Below are positions 35,420 to 43,701 of a stretch of DNA of 64,000 bases, piece by piece. The notes beneath the pieces were generated by a model, which ran no database searches, was not told the DNA's origin, and was given only the letters and a program-made list of their open reading frames with translations. Source of the stretch: a virus. Position numbers and translations under genes: made by a program. The stretch covers positions 1 to 64,000 of the IMG/VR virus record IMGVR_UViG_3300025137_000018; one strand, written 5' to 3'. Every line of letters starts with the position of its first letter. Positions within the stretch are counted from its first letter, which is position 1.

Positions 35420-37933
35420 ATGAATTTTTATACTAATGTCGGCCGATATGGCAATATGCTACTCTATCGTGGTATCGAAAACGGTAATCGAGTAAGCAGA
35501 AAAGTAAAATACAAACCAACCTTGTACGTCGCTACAAGTAAACCTACAGATTGGACAGCATTGGATGGAACACCAGTTGCACCAGTCACACAATTCGAAT
35601 CTATGCGTGATGCTAAAGATTGGATTGGTTTAAACAAAGAAGTTTCAGGCAGAAAAATATACGGAAACAACCGTTATATTTCTACGTTTATAAACGAAAA
35701 GTTTCCAGGAGATATTAAATTTGATCGTAACGCAATTAACGTTACTACAATCGATATCGAAGTCGCATCAGATGACGGGTTTCCTGAACCAGATGTAGCC
35801 TCAAAAGAAGTTACTGCTATCTGTATTAAAAACAATATTGACAATACTTATTACGTGTGGGCATTAAGAGATTACGATGTAAATCAATCTATTATGCAAA
35901 CAAATCGTGTCGTGTATAAAAAATGCGATACTGAAGGTCAACTACTTCTAGACTTTATAACACATTGGTCATCACCAACACATTGCCCAGATGTTGTTAC
36001 TGGTTGGAACTCAAGATTCTTTGATATTCCATACCTTGTAAACAGAATTAATAATTTACTAGGTTCTGACTGGGTTAAAAAGTTATCACCTTGGGGATTA
36101 ATTGATTCACGTGATGTTACTATTATGGCTCGTAAGCAAACTGCATACGAAATTGCTGGTATATCTCAACTTGATTATATGGAACTATTTAAGAAGTTCG
36201 GTTACTCATACGGTGCACAAGAATCCTATTCACTTAATCATATATCACATGTTGTTCTAGGCGAGAAGAAACTTTCTTACGAAGAACACTCAAGTTTATT
36301 TAGTTTATACTTAAACGATCATCAAAAGTTTATTGATTACAATATTAAAGATGTTGAATTAGTCGATAGGATCGAAGATAAACTTGGTCTTATTACACTA
36401 GCTCTAACTATGGCTTATCGCGGTGGTGTTAACTATGGTGATACATTTGGAACTACAGCGATATGGGATTCTATTATTTACAGGGATCTTTCAACTCAGA
36501 AAATTGCAGTTCCATTTCAAGAAGATAAAGTAAAAACACCGTATCCTGGAGGATATGTTAAAGATCCACAAGTTGGAATACATGATTGGGTAGTATCATT
36601 TGATTTAAATTCACTATATCCATCGTTAATTATGCAATACAATATGTCACCAGAAACAATAGCCTCTGGTGAATTATCTGATTATGATGTTGACAGTATT
36701 CTTAAAAGCAATACAATTGTAGATAACAGAGGAAAGGCTGTAAGTGCAAATGGCCAATATTTTAATATCGATAAAAAGGGCATCTTGCCTAAAATCATTG
36801 AACAGATGTATGGAGAACGTGTTCAAATTAAAAAGGCTATGATTAAAGCACAAAAAGAATTACAGAAGGTAGATAAAAATGATAAACAAGAAGTATACAG
36901 AATTGAAAGGGATATTGCAATCAACGAAAACAGGCAAATGTCTATTAAAATTCTCCTTAATTCTCTTTATGGTGCTCTTGGCAACAAGTACTTCAGATTT
37001 TTCGATCAACGAATTGCCGAAGGAATTACACTCTCCGGACAACTTACAATACGATGGGCTGAAGAAGCTATCAATACATATCTCAATAAAGTGCTCAAAA
37101 CGAAAAAAGATTACGTCTTGGCCATCGACACCGATTCGGTGTATGTATGCTTAAACGACCTAGTTAAAGCGGTTAACCCTAGTAATCCTATTGATTTTCT
37201 AGACACAGTCTGTAGAGAAAAGCTAGAACCTGTTCTTGAAGAAGCATATAAAAAGTTATATAGTATCATGGGTGGTATCGAAAACAAAATGGTCATGGGA
37301 CGAGAAGTAATTGCTGATCGTGGTCTTTGGACAGCAAAGAAAAGATATATTCTTAATGTGCATGATAATGAAGGTGTACGATATGCAGAGCCTAAACTTA
37401 AAATTATGGGCATTGAAGCTATTAAATCTTCTACACCAGCACCATGTCGAGAAGCACTAAAAGAAATATTTAAAGTTATTATGCATTCATCTGAATCTGA
37501 TGTACAAAAATCTATTGAGCATTTCAGACAATACTTCAGAACACTAGAACCAAACAATATTGCGTTCCCTAGGGGAATAACCAATCTTACATCGTTTCAA
37601 GACAGAAACACAATTTACAAAAAAGGCACTCCAATACATGCTCGTGGCGGAATACTTTACAACAAATTAATCGATGATCTATCGCTAGGTAAGCGATATA
37701 ACAAAATCAATAATGGCGAAAAGATTAAATTCATTTATCTTAGAACGCCTAATCCTATAAAGGAAAATGTTATATCATTCCTAGATTATCTTCCAACGGA
37801 GTTTGGATTGAATAAATATATTGATCACGAAACCCAATTTCAAAAAACTTTCCTAGATCCTATCGAACCAATACTCGATGCGATTGGTTGGTCTTCAAAA
37901 GAGGTATCTACGCTAGATGAGTTTTTTGGATAA
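35420..37933 (+). CDS. 43: DNA polymerase gp43 (family B)
   Basis: 837 residues (T4 898). Exonuclease motifs TTIDIEVASDDGFPEP and GWNSRFFDIPYLVNR; polymerase motif A DLNSLYPSLIMQYNMSP, motif B KILLNSLYGALGNK, motif C AIDTDSVYV. The C-terminal SSKEVSTLDEFFG is a clamp-binding tail like that of T4. Intact, no intein or split. Confidence 0.97.
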   Translation: MNFYTNVGRYGNMLLYRGIENGNRVSRKVKYKPTLYVATSKPTDWTALDGTPVAPVTQFESMRDAKDWIGLNKEVSGRKIYGNNRYISTFINEKFPGDIKFDRNAINVTTIDIEVASDDGFPEPDVASKEVTAICIKNNIDNTYYVWALRDYDVNQSIMQTNRVVYKKCDTEGQLLLDFITHWSSPTHCPDVVTGWNSRFFDIPYLVNRINNLLGSDWVKKLSPWGLIDSRDVTIMARKQTAYEIAGISQLDYMELFKKFGYSYGAQESYSLNHISHVVLGEKKLSYEEHSSLFSLYLNDHQKFIDYNIKDVELVDRIEDKLGLITLALTMAYRGGVNYGDTFGTTAIWDSIIYRDLSTQKIAVPFQEDKVKTPYPGGYVKDPQVGIHDWVVSFDLNSLYPSLIMQYNMSPETIASGELSDYDVDSILKSNTIVDNRGKAVSANGQYFNIDKKGILPKIIEQMYGERVQIKKAMIKAQKELQKVDKNDKQEVYRIERDIAINENRQMSIKILLNSLYGALGNKYFRFFDQRIAEGITLSGQLTIRWAEEAINTYLNKVLKTKKDYVLAIDTDSVYVCLNDLVKAVNPSNPIDFLDTVCREKLEPVLEEAYKKLYSIMGGIENKMVMGREVIADRGLWTAKKRYILNVHDNEGVRYAEPKLKIMGIEAIKSSTPAPCREALKEIFKVIMHSSESDVQKSIEHFRQYFRTLEPNNIAFPRGITNLTSFQDRNTIYKKGTPIHARGGILYNKLIDDLSLGKRYNKINNGEKIKFIYLRTPNPIKENVISFLDYLPTEFGLNKYIDHETQFQKTFLDPIEPILDAIGWSSKEVSTLDEFFG

Positions 37934-37937
37934 ACAC

Positions 37938-37966
37938 TGTACATTTAATATAAAATATGGTATAAT
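37938..37966 (+). promoter_or_regulatory. Promoter TGTACA-N17-TATAAT after gp43
   Basis: TGTACA 37938-37943, 17-base spacer, TATAAT 37961-37966 with upstream ATGG, beginning 5 bases after the gp43 stop. Drives 37987, 38276, 38655 and possibly 39582. Confidence 0.85.
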
Positions 37967-37986
37967 AGTACCAAAGGAAAATACTT

Positions 37987-38283
37987 ATGAAAGATGAATA
38001 TAAATTAGTACGACTATCTTCTGGTGAAGAAGTGGTCGGTAAAGTTACACAAAATGAAGAATCAATTACCATTACAGATGGTTATTCTTTGATTCCAGCA
38101 GGTGAAGGTAAAATTGGCTTCATGCCATTTATGGCTTATACAAAAGCAGCAGAAGGTATTACTATTCCAAATAGTTTTATTCTATTTACTGTTGATCCAA
38201 TAGATGAACTAGTAGATCAAGTTAAAGCTATGAGCAGTCCAATTCAAGTGCCAGAAAAGCAAGGAATTATTACAAATGTCTAA
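37987..38283 (+). CDS. Sm-like small protein, relative of 22952 product
   Basis: 98 residues. YKLVRLSSGEEVVGKVTQNE and the following ITITDGYSLI share a clear pattern with the N-terminus of the protein at 22952. A predicted small beta barrel followed by a proline-poor, acidic tail. Overlaps the MazG-like gene by 8 bases. Function unknown. Confidence 0.75.
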   Translation: MKDEYKLVRLSSGEEVVGKVTQNEESITITDGYSLIPAGEGKIGFMPFMAYTKAAEGITIPNSFILFTVDPIDELVDQVKAMSSPIQVPEKQGIITNV

Positions 38284-38677
38284 GAATTGGGTAGAAGATA
38301 TTCATTTAATGCAAAGCAAATATCTTACTAGACAATGGGTTGAAAATAATCCTGAGAAACTAAAAAAGTTTCTTGAGTTTAGAGTTGAGTTTTTAAAAGA
38401 AGAACTAATGGAAACAAAAGCTGCGGTTACTAATAATGATCCAGAAGAAATAGTAGATGGTTTAATTGATCTATGTGTTGTTGCTATTGGTACACTTGAT
38501 GCATTTGGTGTTAATCCCTATAAAGCTTGGGATGCTGTACTAGAAGCTAATATGAACAAAGAAGTAGGACAAAAGCCAACTAGGCCAAATCCACTAGGAG
38601 TTCCAGACCTAATTAAACCTGAAGGTTGGACCGCTCCATCACACGCAGAGAATCATGGTAAGTTTAACGATATTTAA
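38276..38677 (+). CDS. mazG: MazG-like nucleotide pyrophosphohydrolase
   Basis: 133 residues of the all-alpha NTP-pyrophosphatase superfamily: EFLKEELMET, EEIVDGLIDLCVVAIGTLDA and AWDAVLEANMNKE hold the metal-binding Glu/Asp helices. Phage MazG-like enzymes hydrolyse non-canonical or alarmone-type nucleotides. Clustered with gp43, so nucleotide-pool cleaning is plausible. Confidence 0.85.
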   Translation: MSKNWVEDIHLMQSKYLTRQWVENNPEKLKKFLEFRVEFLKEELMETKAAVTNNDPEEIVDGLIDLCVVAIGTLDAFGVNPYKAWDAVLEANMNKEVGQKPTRPNPLGVPDLIKPEGWTAPSHAENHGKFNDI

Positions 38678-39572
38678 CAGTATATACGATAACAAAACTG
38701 ATAAAAGCATTACATATAAATCATTTGATGATTTTGAAAAAATATTGTATCAGTTATCGGAAAGTACTAAATATCCAACTAAAAAATCAGCACCATTAAT
38801 ATCTCCAGCAACTTATGTACCGGAGACAACTCGTGCAAACGATAATGTTCTTAGTTGGGGTGGTTTTGGAATCGTAGATGTAGATGATTATATTGGAAGT
38901 ATCGATGATATTTCTGAGGTGTATAGCGAATACAAATACGTATGTTATTCCACTGCTAGCTCGACTGAAGAACACCCTAAGTTTCGTTTAGTATTTCCAC
39001 TAACAAGAGCTATAAATAAAGATGAAATCAAACATTTTTGGTACGCATTAAATAAAGAGATAGGAGATATCGCAGATGCCCAAACAAAAGACCTCAGCAG
39101 AATGTATTACGTCCCAGCCAAATATAAAGGATCTTACAATTTCATATTCTCACACGATGGATCTACCATGGACCCCGCAAAACTTATGGAAAAACACAGA
39201 TACGTCGTACCAAATGAATCGTTTTTCGATAAGTTACCAGAAGCTATTAAAAAAGGTCTTATACAACATCGACAAGCAAAACTCGATAACACTAACTTTT
39301 CATGGACAGGATATCAAGACTGCCCTTTTATAAACAAAAAACAAATTGAAGAATACAAAACTTTATCAGGTGCTGGCTGGTATTACAAACTATATCAGAT
39401 AATGGTTTCAATAGCAGGTAATGCAATGTCTAAGGGTTATCCAATAACATCTAAAGAAATTGAATATATCATTAGAGATCTCGATGCAAACACTGGAAAT
39501 TGGTACGCAAAAAGACCAATTAATAAAGAAGCTGAAAGAGCTATTGAATTTATTTTTAAAAACAATATATAG
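38655..39572 (+). CDS. Prim-Pol (archaeo-eukaryotic primase)-like protein
   Basis: 305 residues. GFGIVDVDDYIG (Asp75, Asp77), then CYSTASSTEEHPKFRLVFPL (~97-116) and LSRMYYVPAKYKGS (~147-160) follow the order of AEP/RepB-type primase motifs: acidic metal ligands, small-residue/His strand, Arg-containing strand, and R-x-YY-x-P. The canonical T4 primase gp61 is a DnaG type, so this would be an extra or alternative primase-like enzyme. The C-terminal ~100 residues are helical. Assigned from motif order only. Confidence 0.6.
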   Translation: MVSLTIFNSIYDNKTDKSITYKSFDDFEKILYQLSESTKYPTKKSAPLISPATYVPETTRANDNVLSWGGFGIVDVDDYIGSIDDISEVYSEYKYVCYSTASSTEEHPKFRLVFPLTRAINKDEIKHFWYALNKEIGDIADAQTKDLSRMYYVPAKYKGSYNFIFSHDGSTMDPAKLMEKHRYVVPNESFFDKLPEAIKKGLIQHRQAKLDNTNFSWTGYQDCPFINKKQIEEYKTLSGAGWYYKLYQIMVSIAGNAMSKGYPITSKEIEYIIRDLDANTGNWYAKRPINKEAERAIEFIFKNNI

Positions 39573-39581
39573 GAGTATATT

Positions 39582-40142
39582 ATGGAACAACTTTTTCACA
39601 AACACATTATTAAAATAACAGGTATTATTTGTTTACCTTTATTACTAGCTTTCTTTTTTTCAAAAGTTCAAGCCGAAGATCATAACTATACATGGCATGG
39701 TCATACTATGGAATTAAACCCAGAATTACAAGATTCACAATACTGTTTGGCCAAGAACATTTATTTTGAAGCTGGTAATCAACCAGTTGCTGGTAAAATT
39801 GCAGTCGCACAAGTAGTTCAGAATAGAGTTATAAACAAAAATTATCCAAATAATATTTGTGATGTTGTATATCAAGCAAAATTAAAAGAAAATTGGAAAG
39901 GTAATCTTATTCCAGTTAGGCATATGTGCCAGTTCAGTTGGTTCTGTGACGGTAAATCAGATGATCCAGTTGATAGTGCAACTTGGATGTTTTCTTTATT
40001 AGTTGCTGATTCCGTTATGAATGGAGAGTATGGCGATATTACCGAAGGGGCAACTCACTACCATGCAGACTCAGTATATCCTTATTGGGCTGAGTCTTTA
40101 AATCAAACAGTTATAATCAACAATCACACGTTTTATAAATAG
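39582..40142 (+). CDS. Secreted SleB-type cell-wall hydrolase (endolysin candidate)
   Basis: 186 residues. Positively charged start, hydrophobic stretch IICLPLLLAFFF and KVQAE form a signal peptide with cleavage probably after VQA. The mature part, LAKNIYFEAGNQPVAGKIAV and AQVVQNRVINKNYP, is the SleB/hydrolase_2 lytic-transglycosylase fold with the catalytic Glu in YFEAG. Probably cleaves peptidoglycan at lysis, exported by the host Sec system. It lies far from the spanin/lipase genes at 62 kb. Confidence 0.88.
   Translation: MEQLFHKHIIKITGIICLPLLLAFFFSKVQAEDHNYTWHGHTMELNPELQDSQYCLAKNIYFEAGNQPVAGKIAVAQVVQNRVINKNYPNNICDVVYQAKLKENWKGNLIPVRHMCQFSWFCDGKSDDPVDSATWMFSLLVADSVMNGEYGDITEGATHYHADSVYPYWAESLNQTVIINNHTFYK
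40134..40141 (+). promoter_or_regulatory. Late-type promoter TATAAATA before GroES-like gene
   Basis: Exact TATAAATA formed by the last codons and stop of the hydrolase gene, 19 bases before the co-chaperonin start. Confidence 0.45.
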
Positions 40143-40159
40143 ATAATAGGAGAATAATT

Positions 40160-40411
40160 ATGAAAATGATTGGAACAAACGTCTTAGTAACAGAGACAGC
40201 AAAGGAAGATACTACTGCAGGTGGTATCATTTTAACAGCAGATACGACCAAAGGGTCTAAACCCGCACTAGTACTTTTAGTAGGACCAGATGTAGTTGAT
40301 GTAGCCAAAGGAGATAGAGTATATCTTGATTGGCCAAATGCTATGCCAGTAGATATAGAAGGAAAGGCCGGTGCAATAATCGATATGGAACATATCAAGG
40401 CAGTAGTATAA
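40160..40411 (+). CDS. GroES-like co-chaperonin (gp31 counterpart)
   Basis: 83 residues. MIGTNVLVTETAKEDTTAGG corresponds to the GroES N-terminal strand and mobile loop (AGGIIL), and GDRVYLDWPNAMPVDIEG to the second half. T4 gp31 replaces GroES to fold gp23; this protein is closer to bacterial GroES in sequence. Overlaps the nuclease start by one base. Confidence 0.88.
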   Translation: MKMIGTNVLVTETAKEDTTAGGIILTADTTKGSKPALVLLVGPDVVDVAKGDRVYLDWPNAMPVDIEGKAGAIIDMEHIKAVV

Positions 40412-40833
40412 TGTATACTTATAACGTAACAGTAACAAGAATAGTAGATGGAGATACAGTCGACGTAGATGTCGATTTAGGCTTCGGAATGGTTTATAAA
40501 AAGCAAAGAGTAAGAATGCTAGGTATTGATACACCTGAATCTAGAACTAGAAATCTAGAAGAAAAGTATTACGGTAAACAATCAAAGTATTTCTTAGAAA
40601 GTTTATTAAAGGATGCTGATGTAAGATTAGTATCACATGATAAAGGAAAATTTGGTAGAATTCTAGGTGAACTATTTATTTATGGAAACATGGATAAATC
40701 TGTAAATCAGATAATGATTGATAACTATCATGCAGTACCATACTTTGGTCAATCCAAAGATGATACTGAACAAGGACACTTGTGGAATAAGCAAGCTCTA
40801 AATGAACAAGGTATTATATATCAACCAAAATAA
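40411..40833 (+). CDS. Thermonuclease-like protein (SNase family)
   Basis: 140 residues from the ATG overlapping the co-chaperonin stop; the frame is open further upstream but that part is shadow. TRIVDGDTVDVDVDLGF and VRMLGIDTPESR are the Ca2+ and active-site blocks, and DKGKFGRILGELF the arginine block. No signal peptide, so intracellular. Might digest host nucleic acid. Confidence 0.85.
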   Translation: MYTYNVTVTRIVDGDTVDVDVDLGFGMVYKKQRVRMLGIDTPESRTRNLEEKYYGKQSKYFLESLLKDADVRLVSHDKGKFGRILGELFIYGNMDKSVNQIMIDNYHAVPYFGQSKDDTEQGHLWNKQALNEQGIIYQPK

Positions 40834-40845
40834 TCAAAAAAAGTG

Positions 40846-40874
40846 TGTACAATTGAATAAAACTATGGTATAAT
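40846..40874 (+). promoter_or_regulatory. Promoter TGTACA-N17-TATAAT for the base-modification-like operon
   Basis: TGTACA 40846-40851, 17-base spacer, TATAAT 40869-40874 with upstream ATGG. Next same-type promoter is at 46506, so nine genes appear to depend on this one. Confidence 0.85.
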
Positions 40875-40900
40875 AGTACTATAAACAGAAAGGTTATATT

Positions 40901-41239
40901 ATGAAAGAATCACTAAAAGTATTACAAGAATGTGCCGAACTTCAGGCCAAGAAAAGTAATGACTATCAAAATCCAAACTCCAGGATTAAACAAGCAGATT
41001 ATTACCCTCGCGGTGTAGCTTCAATCCTGGATATTATCCATGCTAAAACACTCAGAATGTTCTCAGTACTAGAAGCTATGGAATCAGATCCCAATTACAA
41101 CCCTAACTTTGAATCACTAGAAGACTCTGGTAAAGATTTAATTAACTATGCTTCGTTTATGGTTGCATATATGAGAGGTGGAATCGACGGCCAATCAGAA
41201 AACAATGACTTTTTAAATAGGAACAAAAATGAATCTTGA
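40901..41239 (+). CDS. DUF1599 / nucleotide-modification-associated domain protein
   Basis: 112 residues. LQECAELQAKKSNDYQNP, ILDIIHAKTLRMFSVLEA and LEDSGKDLINYASFMVAYM match the DUF1599/Nmad1 pattern, seen next to base-modification genes in phages. First gene of the operon and overlaps the thymidylate-synthase-fold gene by 11 bases. Catalytic role of the family is unproven. Confidence 0.75.
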   Translation: MKESLKVLQECAELQAKKSNDYQNPNSRIKQADYYPRGVASILDIIHAKTLRMFSVLEAMESDPNYNPNFESLEDSGKDLINYASFMVAYMRGGIDGQSENNDFLNRNKNES

Positions 41240-41894
41240 AATAGATCAATTAAGAACTTACTTTAGTAACGAACTTCGTAATGAAAGATTTACGGTGGAC
41301 AGAAATGGTAGTAAAACAATTGAACTAATTGGTGCTTCGTTTTATGCTGATGAACCAGCTATATATGGTGTTCCAAACAAAGCTTATATTGATGCAGAAC
41401 TAAATTGGTACAACAGCCAATCTACAAACATTAATGATATCTATTTAGATAGCGATAAAGAACCACCAGCAGCATGGAAGATGACTGCTAACGAACACGG
41501 TGAGATTAATTCAAATTATGGTCATTTAATTTATTCTGATAAGTATGGTGCACAGTTTGATATGGCACTAACTGAATTGTTACAAAATCCAGATTCACGT
41601 AGAGCATCAATGATCTATACACGACCAAGTATATGGTGTGAATATAATGAAAATGGTAAAAACGACTTTATATGTACAAACTCTGTTACATACTATATCC
41701 GTGAAGGTAAACTAAATTGTGTAGTACAAATGCGATCTAATGATGTTATCTTTGGTTATCGTAATGATTATGCATGGCAAAAAGCAGTACTTGATGATAT
41801 GGCAGGAATGCTAACAATATCTCCAGGCGAAATCGTTTGGCAAGTACAAAACTTACATGTATACGAAAGACATTTTGATTTGGTAAATGCATGA
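41229..41894 (+). CDS. Thymidylate-synthase-fold enzyme (possible dCMP hydroxymethylase)
   Basis: 221 residues. FICTNSVTYYIREGKLNCVV holds the nucleophilic Cys149, MRSNDVIFG is the phosphate-binding RS motif, and NLHVYERHF matches the ThyA HIY region. ThyA has G-x-x-F-N at its pyrimidine-reading site; here the matching place reads GYRND with Asp180 where the Asn would sit. In T4 dCMP hydroxymethylase an Asp replaces this Asn and selects cytosine. The alignment is by eye and could shift by one residue. Either dTMP synthesis or C5-hydroxymethylation of dCMP. Confidence 0.75.
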   Translation: MNLEIDQLRTYFSNELRNERFTVDRNGSKTIELIGASFYADEPAIYGVPNKAYIDAELNWYNSQSTNINDIYLDSDKEPPAAWKMTANEHGEINSNYGHLIYSDKYGAQFDMALTELLQNPDSRRASMIYTRPSIWCEYNENGKNDFICTNSVTYYIREGKLNCVVQMRSNDVIFGYRNDYAWQKAVLDDMAGMLTISPGEIVWQVQNLHVYERHFDLVNA

Positions 41895-42334
41895 ACAATA
41901 AATGGGACAATAGATACTTAAACCTAGCAAGGGAAGTTTCAACTTGGTCAAAAGATCCAAGTACTCAAGTAGGTGCAGTAGCAATTGGAGAAATGGGGCA
42001 AGTATTAGCACAAGGTTACAATGGATTCCCTAGGGGTGTTAATGATTCTCTTGAAAGATATAACGATAAAGAAGTTAAATACCGATACGTAGTTCATGCA
42101 GAAATGAATTGTATCTATAATGCTACATTTACTGGAGCATCTCTAAACAATGCTACAATGTATGTTTGGGGTTTACCAGTTTGCAATGAATGTGCAAAGG
42201 GTTTAGCTCAAGTTGGAGTTAAGAGAGTAGTATCACCTAAGACGATTGCAGATGTACCAGACAAATGGAAGATATCAGCAATTAACACAGTTGATTTATT
42301 AAAGGAGGTTGGTATAACATATGACTTCATTTAA
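41891..42334 (+). CDS. dCMP deaminase
   Basis: 147 residues. Zinc site HAEMN (69-73) and PVCNECAKG (Cys98, Cys101); the N-terminal WSKDPSTQVGAV is typical. Converts dCMP to dUMP, feeding thymidylate synthesis and lowering dCMP. Coupled by 4-base overlap to the preceding gene, so it acts in the same nucleotide pathway. Confidence 0.92.
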   Translation: MNNKWDNRYLNLAREVSTWSKDPSTQVGAVAIGEMGQVLAQGYNGFPRGVNDSLERYNDKEVKYRYVVHAEMNCIYNATFTGASLNNATMYVWGLPVCNECAKGLAQVGVKRVVSPKTIADVPDKWKISAINTVDLLKEVGITYDFI

Positions 42335-42575
42335 TGAACAATTACTGTATAAGAAAAATAGAAATAACTCTAAGTTTAAAGATTATACTAAGGAAGATTT
42401 AGAAAATCGTATCGAAAATTTTCAAAAAGATTTAGCTAGATTACACGTACTTAATGCTCCAGAATCAATAAAACAAAATACACAAAATATGCTTGGAGAG
42501 ATTGTAAAAGAATATAAGCTGAGATATGATAAAGGTGAATTTCAATACACAGGAGAAATCTCAAAAAATGGTTGA
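42321..42575 (+). CDS. Small hypothetical protein in modification operon
   Basis: 84 residues, charged and helical, start MTSFNEQLLYKKNRNN with AAGGAGG upstream. Overlaps both neighbours. No domain recognised. Confidence 0.65.
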   Translation: MTSFNEQLLYKKNRNNSKFKDYTKEDLENRIENFQKDLARLHVLNAPESIKQNTQNMLGEIVKEYKLRYDKGEFQYTGEISKNG

Positions 42576-42867
42576 TTACACACAAGAAGAATTAGCTAAT
42601 TCTAAAAGAATTTTTAAATCGGCAACACCTAAGTATACTTTAGATTGGTATATTAAATGGGTAGCATCAATTGTGGTTTTAGCTGCAATGTCAATACGAG
42701 GTGTCGAAGGATTTCAAATATGGGACTTAGGTCTTAGTGTCATAGGAATATTTCTATGGTTAATAGTATCGGTTTTATGGAAAGATAGAGCACTCATTTT
42801 ATTAAATGGTGCTGGATTATTTTTATTAATAAAAAACTTAGTAACGCATTTAGTAAACGGAGGATAA
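42568..42867 (+). CDS. Small multi-pass membrane protein
   Basis: 99 residues from the ATG at 42568 (AGGAG upstream, overlap with the previous gene); an in-frame ATG at 42526 has no ribosome site. Three hydrophobic stretches: WVASIVVLAAMSI, LGLSVIGIFLWLIVSVLW and ALILLNGAGLFLLI. A membrane protein amid soluble enzymes; role unknown. Confidence 0.7.
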   Translation: MVDYTQEELANSKRIFKSATPKYTLDWYIKWVASIVVLAAMSIRGVEGFQIWDLGLSVIGIFLWLIVSVLWKDRALILLNGAGLFLLIKNLVTHLVNGG

Positions 42868-43701
42868 ATGGAACACTTAATTATACCTACATTAGGTAGG
42901 ATGGATAAACAAAGAACTTACGATAACTTACCAGAAAAGTATCAAAAACTGGTAAAATTTATAGTTCAAGATCATGAGTACGCTCCTATGAGAGAGCGAT
43001 ACGGAGATGCTGTAGTAAAACTACCTAAAGAAATTTCTAGGTTATCGCCAACACGACAATGGATATGGGACGAGTTTTATAGCACAAAGCACATGGTCTT
43101 AGACGATGACTTTGAGTACTTTAAATATAAAGGCCCAGCACCTGAAGGTATGGACACTAAATGGGAAACCAAGGATATGACAGAAGAAGAGTTTGATGAT
43201 GCTTTTGCCACATTCGACAAATGGATAAAAGAAGAAAAAATTTATCATGGCGGATTCTCAACATCTTGGGTTGTACCAGATCTAAAGTATTGGCCACATC
43301 AAAATAACGTAAGGATTATGACCAACTGTTATTTTGATTCTAAAAATTTACCAAGAAATCTTATATGGGATAGGTTAGAAACTTCTCAAGATTTTGATGC
43401 TAATCTTCAATTGCTTACTCAAGGGTTTGCAAATAGGATTACCACGAGGTATCGTGTTAGCGTAACAGCAACTAACACAGCAGGTGGTTGTTCAAATTAT
43501 AGAACAATTGAATTAAGTAATAAAGTGCATCAGCAATTAGCTGAAATTTATCCAGATTATGTTGCTCTAAAAAGCAAGGTATTGGCTAACGGACCATGGA
43601 AAGGACAAGACAGAATTACTTGTCATATTAGCTGGTCAAAAGCTTATAAAGATGCAATTAAAAAACAACAAGAATCAAGTTTGGAGACATTTTTCGGATG
43701 A
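42868..43701 (+). CDS. GT-A glycosyltransferase-like protein (TAGT type)
   Basis: 277 residues. IIPTLGRMDKQRTYDNLP, VQDHEY, RQWIWDEF and the metal-binding HMVLDDDFEYF (DDD at 79-81) follow the pattern of phage glycosyltransferases associated with modified bases (TET-associated GT family). The rest is consistent with a GT-A fold. Neighbours (DNA methyltransferase-like, sugar-nucleotide enzymes, TS-fold enzyme) suggest the acceptor is a modified base in phage DNA. A surface-polysaccharide acceptor is the alternative. Confidence 0.7.
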   Translation: MEHLIIPTLGRMDKQRTYDNLPEKYQKLVKFIVQDHEYAPMRERYGDAVVKLPKEISRLSPTRQWIWDEFYSTKHMVLDDDFEYFKYKGPAPEGMDTKWETKDMTEEEFDDAFATFDKWIKEEKIYHGGFSTSWVVPDLKYWPHQNNVRIMTNCYFDSKNLPRNLIWDRLETSQDFDANLQLLTQGFANRITTRYRVSVTATNTAGGCSNYRTIELSNKVHQQLAEIYPDYVALKSKVLANGPWKGQDRITCHISWSKAYKDAIKKQQESSLETFFG

